A DNA stretch of 64,000 nucleotides, from contig DASYUQ010000126.1 in the NCBI GenBank assembly GCA_036001065.1, forward strand, positions 33,451 to 97,450, given 5' to 3'. This document shows positions 15,703 to 27,779 of this stretch, piece after piece. The first letter of the stretch is position 1. Every line of letters starts with the position of its first letter. Source of the stretch: Candidatus Methylomirabilota bacterium. GTDB taxonomy: Bacteria > Methylomirabilota > Methylomirabilia > Rokubacteriales > CSP1-6. Made by a program: the position numbers and the translations under genes. Below the pieces are notes generated by a model. That model saw nothing but the letters and a program-made list of their open reading frames with translations, did no database searches and had not been told where the DNA came from.

Positions 15703-16913
15703 CGACTGAGCCGCCGGCGCAGCGCCGCCCGGAAGAACCGCCAGGCCATTTCGAACTTCCGGCGGCGCAGCGCCTCCTCCCCCAGCGCGACGCGCGCGAA
15801 GAGGCGGCAGAGCCTGGCGTCACTGGCGGCGGCCCGGACGATGGAGTCGGCCAGGCCGGGGTTGGAGAAGAGTCTCCGCTGGACGCGGACCGAGTCGGCC
15901 AGCTCCTCGCCGATCTCCCGCCGCCAGCGCGCTTCGTACTGGCATAGTGTCGCCGCTGTGCAGTCGCGCGCCTCCAGGGCGAGAGCCGCCGTCTGCCCCG
16001 CGTGCTGCCCGGTGACCATCGCGTAGTAGATCCCCTCGCCCGTGTAGCCGTTGACGAAGCCGCCCGCGTCGCCGCAGACGATCACCCGGTCGGCGAACGT
16101 GCGGGCGATCGGGCCCGCCAGCGGCAGCCGATAGGCCTTGAAGTTCCTGCGGTTCGAGCGCCCGCGGACGACGCCCTTGGCCCTCGCCTCGTCGAGGAAG
16201 CGGCGGTGGTGGTCGTAGGGCGCGCCCTCGAGCCGCGTCTTGAAGAACGACAGGAGGAAGCCGACACCCGCATCGACGTGGCGGTGCTTGGGGAACACGT
16301 AGCCGTAGCCCGGGTAGCCCTTGTAGCCGTAGGCGACGTATATCGCCTCCGGATCGGCGACCGCCAGCTCCGCCAGCTCGGTCTCCTCCATGGTGTCGAT
16401 CGCCAGCGCGTCGTCGGCGAAGCCGTCACTCAGCCCCGCCTGCCGGGCGACCACGCTGTTGACGCCGTCGGCGCCGATCACGACCCGGGCCGTGAAGGCG
16501 CGGCCGTCGATCGAGCGCACGGCCACATCGTCGGCGCCGCGCTCGATCTCGACAACCCGCGCCCCCTCGACCACTTCGACGCCCAGCGCGCGCGCCAGGT
16601 CGAGCAGCGCCGCGTCGAACTCGAGCCGGCGGAAGGTCAGATAGAGAGGCGCCTCCAGCTCGGCCACCACCGCGGCGCCCGCCGGCGACTCCATGCGCAC
16701 GCGGCGGATCTCGTGGAGCGCGACGGTGCGGTGGAGATAGTCGGCCAGCTCCGGGAAGCGGCGGAGGACACCGTACCGGATGCCGCCGCCGCAGGGCTTG
16801 TCGCGGGGGAATCGCTTCTTGTCGAGGAGCAGCGCGCGCGCGCCGCGGCGGGCCAGCGCGATGGCCGCCGTCGAGCCGGCGGGCCCGCCGCCCACGATGA
16901 TGACGTCCGCCAC
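15678..16913 (-). CDS. geranylgeranyl reductase family FAD-dependent oxidoreductase
   Basis: A 411-residue flavoprotein of the geranylgeranyl reductase/digeranylgeranylglycerophospholipid reductase family. VIIVGGGPAGSTAAIALAR near the N terminus binds FAD. DKPCGGGI (about residue 40) is the family's Cys-containing signature. GADGVNSVVAR lies near 150, and CGDAGGFVNGYTGEGIYYAM near 280 is the second FAD motif. Such enzymes saturate isoprenoid double bonds of quinones, lipids or chlorophyll side chains. The start is GTG 16913, only five bases after the stop of the small membrane protein gene upstream, so the two form an operon. Confidence 0.85.
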   Translation of the reverse strand: MADVIIVGGGPAGSTAAIALARRGARALLLDKKRFPRDKPCGGGIRYGVLRRFPELADYLHRTVALHEIRRVRMESPAGAAVVAELEAPLYLTFRRLEFDAALLDLARALGVEVVEGARVVEIERGADDVAVRSIDGRAFTARVVIGADGVNSVVARQAGLSDGFADDALAIDTMEETELAELAVADPEAIYVAYGYKGYPGYGYVFPKHRHVDAGVGFLLSFFKTRLEGAPYDHHRRFLDEARAKGVVRGRSNRRNFKAYRLPLAGPIARTFADRVIVCGDAGGFVNGYTGEGIYYAMVTGQHAGQTAALALEARDCTAATLCQYEARWRREIGEELADSVRVQRRLFSNPGLADSIVRAAASDARLCRLFARVALGEEALRRRKFEMAWRFFRAALRRRLSRYLSLIAA

Positions 16914-16918
16914 GGGCT

Positions 16919-17305
16919 TCAGGGCCGTCTTCCCCGTCGCCAACCCCGCCAGGCCAGCGTCGCCGTCACCGTCTGGCTGACGACGAGGCCGACCACCCAG
17001 AGGCGCGAGACGGCGCCGCTTCTGAAGTCGCCGGCCGCGATCTCGCGGCCGTGGTCGAAGACAGCGCCCGCCGTCCAGATGATCCCGACTCCGATGGTGA
17101 TGATCCAGCCGGCCCGCCGGTCCTGGCCCACCAGGACGAGCCCCAGCCACTGGAGCGCCAGAAATCCACCCAGGAGAAACGCGACGGCCGGCGTGGACAG
17201 CCCCACTCGGGGGCCGATCCCCTCCCCGAAGTCCTCCACGACGTGGGGCAGGATGAAGGGCAGGCCGGCCAGGGAGACGGCGATCGTCGCGGCGCGGTGA
17301 AGCAT
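16919..17305 (-). CDS. small four-helix membrane protein, function unknown
   Basis: A 128-residue protein with four predicted transmembrane helices (ATIAVSLAGLPFILP, VAFLLGGFLALQWLGLVLV, WIITIGVGIIWTAGAVF, LWVVGLVVSQTVTATLAW) and an Arg-rich end. No family was recognised. A GATAAT box seven bases before ATG 17305 favours that start over the ATG three codons upstream, which would lie inside the promoter. It is operonic with the geranylgeranyl-reductase-like flavoprotein, so a role with a membrane lipid or quinone is a reasonable guess. Confidence 0.6.
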   Translation of the reverse strand: MLHRAATIAVSLAGLPFILPHVVEDFGEGIGPRVGLSTPAVAFLLGGFLALQWLGLVLVGQDRRAGWIITIGVGIIWTAGAVFDHGREIAAGDFRSGAVSRLWVVGLVVSQTVTATLAWRGWRRGRRP

Positions 17306-17312
17306 GGCACGC

Positions 17313-17333
17313 ATTATCGCCGATTGGGATAAT
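17313..17333. promoter_or_regulatory. back-to-back leaderless promoters
   Basis: GATAAT occurs on the minus strand at 17313-17318, seven bases before ATG 17305. It also occurs on the plus strand at 17328-17333, five bases before GTG 17339 and eight before ATG 17342. Neither start has a Shine-Dalgarno sequence. Confidence 0.55.
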
Positions 17334-17338
17334 GGCCG

Positions 17339-21676
<4,338 letters not shown>

Positions 21677-21679
21677 GCC

Positions 21680-22048
21680 ATGGTGACCCGGACGTCCCGC
21701 ATCCGCACCAAGCGCGTCTACGACCTCACCGGGCCCGACGACGGCACGCGGGTGCTCGTCATGCGTCTGTGGCCGCGCGGGGTCCGCAAGGACCGCATCG
21801 ATCTCTGGCTGAGGGAGCTGGGGCCAGTCACGCCGCTGCTGCGCGGGTTCCTCGGCGGACGGGTCGGGTGGGCGGAGTACCGCCGCTGCTACCTCGCCGG
21901 CCTCGCGCGGCCCGAGGCCCGGGCGCAGCTCACGGAGCTGCGGGGGCTGGCCCGCCAGGGGCCGGTCACGCTGCTCTGCCGCTGCCCGGAGGAATCGCGC
22001 TGCCACCGCTCGCTGCTCAAGGGTCATCTGGCGAAGCGGCTGTTGTAG
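21680..22048 (+). CDS. DUF488 family protein
   Basis: A 122-residue DUF488-family protein. The signature features are RVYDLTG near the N terminus, VMRLWPRGVRKDRIDLWLRELGP (about 28-50), and the C-terminal LLCRCPEESRCHRSLLK, in which Cys-His-Arg is invariant. Members are uncharacterised; the Cys-x-Cys and CHR elements suggest nucleic-acid or metal binding. It starts three bases after lhr ends, so it is co-transcribed, and a link to DNA repair is plausible by context only. Its stop codon TAG is also the first part of the TAGACT box of the next gene. Confidence 0.85.
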   Translation: MVTRTSRIRTKRVYDLTGPDDGTRVLVMRLWPRGVRKDRIDLWLRELGPVTPLLRGFLGGRVGWAEYRRCYLAGLARPEARAQLTELRGLARQGPVTLLCRCPEESRCHRSLLKGHLAKRLL

Positions 22049-22051
22049 ACT
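22046..22051 (+). promoter_or_regulatory. -10 box, leaderless arrangement
   Basis: TAGACT is followed by seven bases and then GTG 22059. The hexamer includes the TAG stop of the DUF488 gene. Confidence 0.45.
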
Positions 22052-22058
22052 GGGCGGC

Positions 22059-22481
22059 GTGCCGCGCCCCGTCCTCCCGCTGCTGGCCGGGCTGACGCTG
22101 CTCGTCGCCGGCGCCGTCGGCGCCGAGCACGAGGTCTACTACCGCTACGTCGTCCTCGGCTACGTCCAGGACGCCCACGGCGAGCCCGTGCGCGCCGGGA
22201 CCGTCGAGGTGGTGCGGGACAAGACGGGCTTCTCGTATCTGGCGGAAACGAACGACGATGGGCTGTTCGTGGTGGTCGCGCGGCTCGGCGACGAGAGCGT
22301 GGGCGAGACGCTGACGCTGCGGGTGGGCGCCGTCCGGACGCGCATCACGGCCCGGTTCGACCCCGCCAATCACGCCGACGACCGGGGAACGCGGGTGGAT
22401 CTGGAAGCGACGCGATTCGTGGAGCGCCCGGCCGCGTTCCACTCGACGCTGACGCGCTTTCTCGCCACTCCGGAGCGCTGA
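22059..22481 (+). CDS. secreted carboxypeptidase-regulatory-like domain protein
   Basis: A 140-residue exported protein. The start GTG 22059 gives a signal peptide (LLAGLTLLVAGAVGAEHE) with a probable cleavage site after about residue 22. The mature part reads GYVQDAHGEPVRAGTVEVV and then FSYLAETNDDGLFVVVARL, the beta-sandwich pattern of carboxypeptidase-regulatory-like (CarboxypepD_reg) domains. These domains usually bind surfaces or assist assembly. The function here is unknown. The next gene starts at the base right after its stop. Confidence 0.65.
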   Translation: MPRPVLPLLAGLTLLVAGAVGAEHEVYYRYVVLGYVQDAHGEPVRAGTVEVVRDKTGFSYLAETNDDGLFVVVARLGDESVGETLTLRVGAVRTRITARFDPANHADDRGTRVDLEATRFVERPAAFHSTLTRFLATPER

Positions 22482-22760
22482 ATGGGGGAGGCCATGAAGA
22501 CCGCAGGCAAGCGGGTGAAGGCGTACGTCCTCATCGAGACGGCGGCGGGCAAAGCCAAGGCGGTGAAGAAGGCGCTGGCCAAGCTCAAGGGCGGCCCTTC
22601 GACCATGGTCCAGCTCGACGGCATCACCGGCCCCTACGACTTCATCGCCATCGTCGAGGGGCCCAGCCTCGACGCCGTCGGCCGGCTCGTCACCGACGGC
22701 ATCGGGATCATCGACGGCGTGACCCGCACGACGACGTGCGTGGCCGTGGCCATCGGCTGA
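22482..22760 (+). CDS. stand-alone Lrp/AsnC ligand-binding (RAM) domain protein
   Basis: A 92-residue protein that is only the effector domain of the Lrp/AsnC family, without the DNA-binding helix-turn-helix. It contains KAYVLIETAAGKAKAVKKAL, then VQLDGITGPYDFIAIVEG and GIGIIDGVTRTTTCVAVA, the alpha-beta RAM fold that binds amino acids and forms octamers. Such proteins probably modulate full Lrp regulators or act as amino-acid sensors. ATG 22482 is used. An in-frame ATG at 22494 follows GGGGGAGG but with only two bases of spacing. It is tightly packed between its neighbours. Confidence 0.85.
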   Translation: MGEAMKTAGKRVKAYVLIETAAGKAKAVKKALAKLKGGPSTMVQLDGITGPYDFIAIVEGPSLDAVGRLVTDGIGIIDGVTRTTTCVAVAIG

Positions 22761-22776
22761 CCGGCGAGACGAGCCG

Positions 22777-23733
22777 GTGAAGGTGCTGATCGTCGGCGGC
22801 ACCGAGTTCATCAGCTTCCACCTCGTGCGGGCACTGCTCCGCGCCGGCCACGAGGTGGCGCTGCTCAACCGCGGCCGCCATCCCGAGCGCGTTCCCGCCG
22901 GAGTCAGGACCGTGGAGTGCGACCGCAAGGACCACGGGGCCCTGCATAGTGTGCTGGCGACGGAACGGGTCGACGCGCTGGTCGACATCACGTACGCGCC
23001 CACGACCGGCCCGGACGTGGATGCCCTGCTGGACGCGCTCGACGGCCGCGTGGGCCACGTGCTGTTCGTCTCCAGCGGCCGCGTCTACGACCACGCACTG
23101 CCCATTCCCTTCGACGAGGCGACGCCCCGCAACCTCTACTGGGGCGACTACGCCCGGAACAAGATCGCCGGCGAGGACGCCGTCCTCCGCCGCCATCGCG
23201 AGCGCGGGCTGCCCGCCACGATCGTCAGGCCGACCCACGTCTATGGCCCCATGAACACGCGCAACAACGAGACCTTTTTCTTCGACCGCCTGGTGCGGGG
23301 ACGGCCGATCCTGCTCCCCGGCGCCGGCGGCTGGCTGCGCCAGTTCGGGCACGTGGAGGATCTCGCCGACGCGATGGCCGCGATGCTGGGTGACCGGCGG
23401 GCCTTCGGCCAGGCCTACAACGTCACCGGCGAGGAGATCGTCACCCAGGCCGGCTTCGTCGAGCTGACTGCCGATGTGATCAAGCGCCCGCTGGCGCTCG
23501 TCCCCTGCCCGGCGCCGCCCGGAGGGCCGCCGGTGCCGTTCGGTCAGAACCTCGTCTACGATTGTCACGCCGTGTACACCACGACCAAGGTCCGGGCCGA
23601 GCTGGGGATCCGGCCGCGCTACACGCTGGCCTCCGGCCTGGCCCAGACCTTCGAGTGGTACCTGCGCGAGGGACTCGACCGCCGCGACATCGACTTCTCG
23701 GCCGAGGACGCGCTGCTCCGGCGGGTGACATGA
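22777..23733 (+). CDS. NAD-dependent epimerase/dehydratase family protein
   Basis: A 318-residue extended SDR protein starting at GTG 22777. The nucleotide-binding motif is atypical, GGTEFISFHL instead of GGTGFIG. VSSGRVYDH (about residue 105) and YARNKIAGE (about 128) provide the Ser-Tyr-Lys catalytic set. The HVYGP-like THVYGPMNTRNN and the C-terminal RAELGIRPRYTLASGLAQTFEWY are typical of sugar-nucleotide epimerases related to plant CSP41-like proteins. The substrate is unknown. It overlaps the next gene by four bases (ATGA), so the two are coupled. Confidence 0.83.
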   Translation: MKVLIVGGTEFISFHLVRALLRAGHEVALLNRGRHPERVPAGVRTVECDRKDHGALHSVLATERVDALVDITYAPTTGPDVDALLDALDGRVGHVLFVSSGRVYDHALPIPFDEATPRNLYWGDYARNKIAGEDAVLRRHRERGLPATIVRPTHVYGPMNTRNNETFFFDRLVRGRPILLPGAGGWLRQFGHVEDLADAMAAMLGDRRAFGQAYNVTGEEIVTQAGFVELTADVIKRPLALVPCPAPPGGPPVPFGQNLVYDCHAVYTTTKVRAELGIRPRYTLASGLAQTFEWYLREGLDRRDIDFSAEDALLRRVT

Positions 23734-24683
23734 CGCCGGCGGCGACGGCCACCGTGCTGCTCTACCATCCTTACGAGGCGGCGCGCTACGCGGCGCTCGT
23801 GCGGGGCGCGCGCGGCCGCATGAATCTCCAGGTCGTGGCCACGCCCGATGCCGCCGCAAAGTTCATCGCCGAGACCGATGTGCTCTACGCCTGGCAGTTC
23901 CCCCCACGGCTCTACGACAAAGCGGGGCGTCTCAGGTGGCTCCAGGCCATGGGCGCGGGCATCGAGTGGGCACTCGTGCCCGAGCTGCCCGCCCGCGTCA
24001 CCGTGACCCGGGCGCCCGGCGTCTTCGGCCCCTGGATGGCGGAGTACGTCATCGGCTGGTGCGCGTGGGTCACCCAGCGCATGGCGACCTACCGGGAGGC
24101 CCAGCGCCAGCGCCGGTGGATCGGCGACGTGCTGCCCCGCCGTCTGGGCGGCACCACGCTGGCGATCGTCGGCCTGGGCGACATCGGCCGCGTCATCGGC
24201 CGCGCGGCCCGCGCCCTCGGCATGCGCGTCGTCGGCGTCAGCCGCTCCGGCCGCCCCGTCCCGGAAGCGCACCGGGTGTATCGAACGGCCGCGCTGACCC
24301 GCGCGCTCTCCGAGGCCGACTGGGTCGTGGTCGTGCTGCCGCTCACGCCCCAGACGCGCGGCCTGATCGGCGAGCGCGAGCTGGCGGCGATGCGTCCGAC
24401 GGCGTGGCTCATCAACATCGGGCGCGGGGCCGTGGTGGACGAGAGCGCGCTCGCCCGCGCCCTGGAGGCCCGGCGCATCGGCGGCGCCGTGCTCGACGTC
24501 TTCCGGAGCGAGCCGCTGCCGCCGACGCATCCGCTCTGGGGCTTCGACAACGTCGTCATCACGCCCCACGTCTCGGGCCCCAGCACCCCGGAGGAGATCG
24601 CGCCGATCTTCAACGACAATCTCGCGCGCTTTCTCGCCGGCCGCCGGCTGCGTCACGTCGTCGATCGCGCGCGCGGCTACTGA
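23730..24683 (+). CDS. D-2-hydroxyacid dehydrogenase (NAD)
   Basis: A 317-residue protein of the D-isomer-specific 2-hydroxyacid dehydrogenase family, which reduces 2-keto acids or oxidises D-2-hydroxy acids. The nucleotide-binding motif IVGLGDIGRVIG lies near residue 143. LPLTPQTRGLIGERELAAM follows, then NIGRGAVVDE with the catalytic Arg region, and DVFRSEPLPPTHPLW and ITPHVSG with the Glu and His of the active site. The variable N-terminal domain resembles the glyoxylate/hydroxypyruvate reductase subgroup. The start ATG 23730 overlaps the epimerase stop. It is the last gene of the run that starts at 22482. Confidence 0.87.
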   Translation: MTPAATATVLLYHPYEAARYAALVRGARGRMNLQVVATPDAAAKFIAETDVLYAWQFPPRLYDKAGRLRWLQAMGAGIEWALVPELPARVTVTRAPGVFGPWMAEYVIGWCAWVTQRMATYREAQRQRRWIGDVLPRRLGGTTLAIVGLGDIGRVIGRAARALGMRVVGVSRSGRPVPEAHRVYRTAALTRALSEADWVVVVLPLTPQTRGLIGERELAAMRPTAWLINIGRGAVVDESALARALEARRIGGAVLDVFRSEPLPPTHPLWGFDNVVITPHVSGPSTPEEIAPIFNDNLARFLAGRRLRHVVDRARGY

Positions 24684-24690
24684 CTTCAGC

Positions 24691-24736
24691 GGCACCACCC
24701 TTGCCGTTGGTGCTGATTCATCGGCACCGTCCTTGC
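24691..24736 (+). promoter_or_regulatory. two sigma-54-like promoter boxes
   Basis: GGCACCACCCTTGC (24691-24704) and GGCACCGTCCTTGC (24723-24736, followed by A) both match the -24/-12 pattern GG-N10-GC with the preferred GGCAC and TTGC blocks, spaced 32 bases apart. The upstream box would start transcription about 35 bases before the ATG at 24750. The downstream one would start it two or three bases before the ATG. No other sigma-54-like box was noticed in the window. Confidence 0.5.
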
Positions 24737-24749
24737 ACCCCGAACGAGC

Positions 24750-25154
24750 ATGGCCGTCCAGAGGTCGCTCACGACGAAGAGTTACGCCGACGTGCTCGAG
24801 CGAGTGCTCGACAAGGGCGTCGTCGTCGATGCCCGGCTCAGTATTTCCCTGGCCGGCATCGGCCTCATCGGCTTCGATGCCCTGGTGGTGGTCGCGTCGA
24901 TTCCGGCGTTTGTGAAGTTTTCCCGGGCGGAGGAGCGCGACGGTGCCACGTTCCCACCGCCGGAGACCCGGCCGCAGACGGAGCGGCCGATCCGCACGAC
25001 GCGCGGGCCGCGCGGCGCGCGCCACCCTCTCCGCAGCTCCCCGCCGCTGCTGCGGTGCCCGCAGGGGTGCACGTTCGAGGGCGCGGGCGCGCAGCCGGTC
25101 ACGACACCCTGCCCCTACCGCCCGCGCCGCGTCTGCGTGCTGCAGCCGCGCTGA
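24750..25154 (+). CDS. orphan gas-vesicle structural protein family (GvpA/GvpJ-like) with Cys-containing tail
   Basis: A 134-residue protein. Residues about 10-58 match the GvpA fold: YADVLERVLDKGVVVDA, then ISLAGIGLIGFDALVVVASIP and a final FVKFS helix, the amphipathic alpha-beta-beta-alpha that forms gas-vesicle ribs. The usual DAW is DAR here. The C-terminal 75 residues are a basic Pro/Arg-rich linker and a segment with four Cys (CPQGC, then CPYRPRRVC) that could bind a metal. That extension resembles accessory GvpJ/GvpM-type subunits more than GvpA itself. No other gvp gene is in the window. Two sigma-54-like boxes lie directly upstream. Confidence 0.72.
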   Translation: MAVQRSLTTKSYADVLERVLDKGVVVDARLSISLAGIGLIGFDALVVVASIPAFVKFSRAEERDGATFPPPETRPQTERPIRTTRGPRGARHPLRSSPPLLRCPQGCTFEGAGAQPVTTPCPYRPRRVCVLQPR

Positions 25155-25239
25155 TCGGTTACGTCTTCGAGATGAGGAACCGCCCGAGCGCGGATAGCCG
25201 GCGTCGTTCTTGACCCGGCTGAAGCGCTCCTTCGAAGCG

Positions 25240-25329
25240 CTAGTGCCGTTCCAACTATTCGCGCCTAGGAAGGCACCGTGTACGTCGTTCGTGGACAGAT
25301 TTAGTATCAACAAGTTGGAACGGCACTAG
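25240..25329. mobile_element. MITE-like 90-bp element, copy 1
   Basis: The element begins CTAGTGCCGTTCCAACT and ends AGTTGGAACGGCACTAG, a perfect 17-base terminal inverted repeat flanking a 56-base core. Copies 2 (49557-49646) and 3 (57465-57554) have the same core in the opposite orientation. CTAG at both ends, with a central TA, matches the target and duplication of IS630/Tc1-type transposition. No transposase is encoded, so it would be mobilised in trans. One frame is open across the whole element. Confidence 0.8.
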
Positions 25330-25590
25330 CCGACGATGTCGCCGTCGCGCAGGATCGCCCCCGTCGCGCAGGCTGCCGGAGCGATCCGGCGACCTTCGGC
25401 GGGCAGTCGGCGTGGGTAATCGAGATCCGCGGTGGTGGCCGGCGGCGGGTGGGTGGCGAGGGCCTCCGAGACCCGTTCGCGCCGAGCGGGACTGCGCCGA
25501 ACGCGGGGTGTGCATCGGCGCCGCCGCGTACATCGGCGGCGAGCTCGTGGTCGAGGACGCTCTCGCCACCTGCCCGCCGCCGACGAGCAG
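25326..25590 (-). pseudogene. possible gene remnant between the DJ-1 gene and MITE copy 1
   Basis: The 437-base stretch 25155-25591 holds no intact gene. On the minus strand one frame reads sensibly near its end (ATTADLDYPRRLPAEGR, then ACATGAILRDGDIVG) and stops at the TAG provided by the MITE end, but it has no start and merges upstream into the DJ-1 gene in a different frame. It may be the decayed 3' end of a lost gene. The part at 25446-25594 also resembles 55226-55350 on the other strand. Confidence 0.25.
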
Positions 25591-25591
25591 C

Positions 25592-26116
25592 TTACGCCTT
25601 CGCCAGCGCCTGGATGATCGCCCGGCAGAACGCCGGCAGATCGTCGGGCTTCCGCGACGTGATCAGATTCCCATCGACCACGACTTCGGCATCCTTCCAA
25701 TCGGCGCCGGCAGCGATCAGGTCGTCCTTGATCGAGAAGAACGACGTCGCCTTCCGCCCCTTCAGGATGCCGGCGGAGACGAGCATCCAGCCGGCGTGGC
25801 AGATGGCCGCGACCACCTTGCCCTGCTGGGCGGCGTCGCGGACGAGCTGCACCATCGCCGGGTGCCGACGCATCATGTCGGGGGCGTACCCACCGGGGAC
25901 GACGATCGCGTCGAACTCCACCGCCTTCACCTGGTCGGCCTGGACGTCGACGGTGACGGGGTAGCCGTGTTTGGAGGTGTAGGACTTGGCGCCGCCCGCG
26001 CCCACCACCTTGACCTCGGCGCCCTCTTCCTTGAAGCGGTAGTAGGGCACCCACAGCTCCATCTCCTGGTACATGTTCTCGGCCAGGACCGCGATGCGCT
26101 TGCCTTCGAGCCTCAT
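25592..26116 (-). CDS. DJ-1/PfpI family protein (type 1 glutamine amidotransferase-like)
   Basis: A 174-residue protein of the DJ-1/PfpI superfamily, subgroup PfpI/YhbO, whose members act as glyoxalase III or deglycase-type stress proteins. VVPGGYAPDMMR lies mid-protein. AAICHAGWMLVSAG (about residue 100) holds the nucleophile-elbow Cys followed by His, and MYQEMEL near the N terminus supplies the Glu. The start ATG 26116 follows a GAGGTGA site. It lies 11 bases downstream of the FmdB-type gene on the same strand, so an aldehyde-stress operon with the aldehyde dehydrogenase further upstream is plausible. Confidence 0.87.
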   Translation of the reverse strand: MRLEGKRIAVLAENMYQEMELWVPYYRFKEEGAEVKVVGAGGAKSYTSKHGYPVTVDVQADQVKAVEFDAIVVPGGYAPDMMRRHPAMVQLVRDAAQQGKVVAAICHAGWMLVSAGILKGRKATSFFSIKDDLIAAGADWKDAEVVVDGNLITSRKPDDLPAFCRAIIQALAKA

Positions 26117-26127
26117 GGTCACCTCAC

Positions 26128-26292
26128 TCAAGACTTTCGGGATGTCTTCACAAAGAACGTGCCCACCAGCGGTTGCATCTCTTTGCCGCCGCACTGGGGA
26201 CACGCCGCGCTCCCCTTGTCGTGCTCGCCCATGGACATGGCCACGGTCACTTCCTTCTTGCACTTCTCACAGTAGTACTCATAGAGAGGCAT
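26128..26292 (-). CDS. FmdB-type zinc ribbon protein
   Basis: A 54-residue FmdB/CxxC_CXXC_SSSS-family protein. It begins MPLYEYYCEKCKKE, and a second Cys pair, CPQCGG, lies near residue 33, giving a four-Cys zinc ribbon. The Lys/Ser-rich end FFVKTSRKS is typical. These small proteins are called regulatory by association with formamidase and other operons, but their mechanism is unknown. A GGGGGAG site precedes ATG 26292. It sits between the aldehyde dehydrogenase and DJ-1 genes in one direction, probably as one operon. Confidence 0.87.
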   Translation of the reverse strand: MPLYEYYCEKCKKEVTVAMSMGEHDKGSAACPQCGGKEMQPLVGTFFVKTSRKS

Positions 26293-26324
26293 ACCGGCTC
26301 CCCCTCTCGACGTTGGTGTGAAGT

Positions 26325-27779
26325 TCAGCCCAGATTGACGACGACCGATTTCACCTCCGTGTACTCCTCGATGCCCTCGTGTCCACCTTCCCGCCCGATT
26401 CCCGACTCCTTGAAGCCGCCGAAGGGGATCTCGTGCGTGTAGCCCGTCGCGTCGTTGGCGCCGACAAGCCCGTACTCGAGCTGCTCGGCCACCCGCATGA
26501 GGCGCGCCAGGTCCCGCGTGTAGAAGTAGGCCGCCAGCCCGAAGCGGGTGGCATTCGCTCGGCGGACCACCTCGTCCTCGGCCTCGAACGTGAGAATGGG
26601 CGCCGCCGGGCCGAAGATCTCCTCCTGGGCGATCGCCATGTCGTCGGTGACGTCGAGCAGCACGGCCGGAGCGTAGAAGAAGCCCTTGGCGTGCACGCCC
26701 TCGGTCAGGTAGTGCCCGCCGCAGACGAGCCGCGCCCCCCGCTTGACCGCGTCCTCGACCAGCGCGTGGACCTTGGCGCGCGTCTCCTCGTTGATCAGCG
26801 GCCCCACCTGGGCGCCCGGCTCGAAGCCCGGGCCCACCTTCAACCGCTTCACGGCGTCGACGAACGCGGGGATGAAGCGGTCGGCGATCCCGCGCTGGAC
26901 GTAGATCCGGTTGGCGCAGATGCACGACTGCCCGCCCACGCGGAGGAACTTCATCGCCACGGCGCCCTCCACCGCGGGCTCCAGATCGGCGTCGTCGAAC
27001 ACGATGAACGGCGCATTGCCGCCCAGCTCGAAGCTGAGGCGTTTGATCTGCCGGGCGGCCTGCTCCATGATCCCCTTGCCCACGTCCGTCGAGCCGGTGA
27101 AGCCGATCTTGCGGATCAGCGGGTGGGTGAGCAGCTCGTTGCCGACCAGGCGCGAGCGGTTGGTGGTCAGCACGTTGAGCACGCCGGCGGGCAGCCCGGC
27201 GTCCTGGGTGATCTTGGCGATGGCCAGCGCCGTGAGCGGCGTGGCCGAGGCCGGCTTGAGCACCACCGTGCAGCCGGCGGCCAGGGCCGGGGCGATCTTG
27301 CGGGTGACCATGGTGGCCGGGAAGTTCCACGGCGTTACCGCGGCCACCGGCCCGATGGGCTGGTGGAGCACCCAGTACCGCTTGCCGGGCTGGGGCGACG
27401 GGATCCACTCCCCCGTCAGGCGGCGCGCTTCCTCGGCGAACCAGCCGAAGTAGCCGAGCGAGAACTGGACCTCCTTCTTGGCCTCCTCGAAGGGCTTGCC
27501 GTTCTCGAGCGTGACCAGACGCGCCAGCTCGTCCCGGCGCTCCTGCATCAGCTCCTGGATGCCGAGCAGGACCCGCCCGCGGTCCTTGGGCGCGAGCAAC
27601 GACCACTCGCGAAAGGCCGCGTGGGCCGCCGCCACCGCGCGCTGGATCTCGGGGGCGGCCCCGTTGGTGACCGTGGCCACCACGGACTGGTCGGCGGGGT
27701 TGACGATGTCGAACGTCGCGCCGCCCTCGGCAAGGATCCACTCGCCGTTGATGTACATCCGCTTGACGTCACCGCTCAT
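26325..27779 (-). CDS. NAD(P)-dependent aldehyde dehydrogenase (succinate-semialdehyde dehydrogenase type)
   Basis: A 484-residue aldehyde dehydrogenase. TPWNFPATMVTRKIAPALAAG (about residues 150-170) and GFTGSTDVGK (about 225) bind the cofactor. LELGGNAP (about 250) carries the general-base Glu, and GQSCICANR (about 285) the nucleophilic Cys. The Cys-Ile-Cys arrangement is characteristic of GabD-type succinate-semialdehyde dehydrogenases, where the second Cys gives redox control. The C-terminal YGLVGAND and GGFKESGIGREGG are conserved. An AGGAGG site precedes ATG 27779. It is the first gene of the ALDH-FmdB-DJ-1 run. Confidence 0.88.
   Translation of the reverse strand: MSGDVKRMYINGEWILAEGGATFDIVNPADQSVVATVTNGAAPEIQRAVAAAHAAFREWSLLAPKDRGRVLLGIQELMQERRDELARLVTLENGKPFEEAKKEVQFSLGYFGWFAEEARRLTGEWIPSPQPGKRYWVLHQPIGPVAAVTPWNFPATMVTRKIAPALAAGCTVVLKPASATPLTALAIAKITQDAGLPAGVLNVLTTNRSRLVGNELLTHPLIRKIGFTGSTDVGKGIMEQAARQIKRLSFELGGNAPFIVFDDADLEPAVEGAVAMKFLRVGGQSCICANRIYVQRGIADRFIPAFVDAVKRLKVGPGFEPGAQVGPLINEETRAKVHALVEDAVKRGARLVCGGHYLTEGVHAKGFFYAPAVLLDVTDDMAIAQEEIFGPAAPILTFEAEDEVVRRANATRFGLAAYFYTRDLARLMRVAEQLEYGLVGANDATGYTHEIPFGGFKESGIGREGGHEGIEEYTEVKSVVVNLG

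Noticed and set aside
25241..25328. Open frame through the 90-bp MITE
   Set aside because: About 30 codons with no start and no family. It is present because the element happens to lack stops in one frame.
25412..26275. Plus-strand frame across the DJ-1 gene
   Set aside because: It is antisense to a gene with an intact nucleophile elbow and good codon bias. Its protein has no recognisable pattern.
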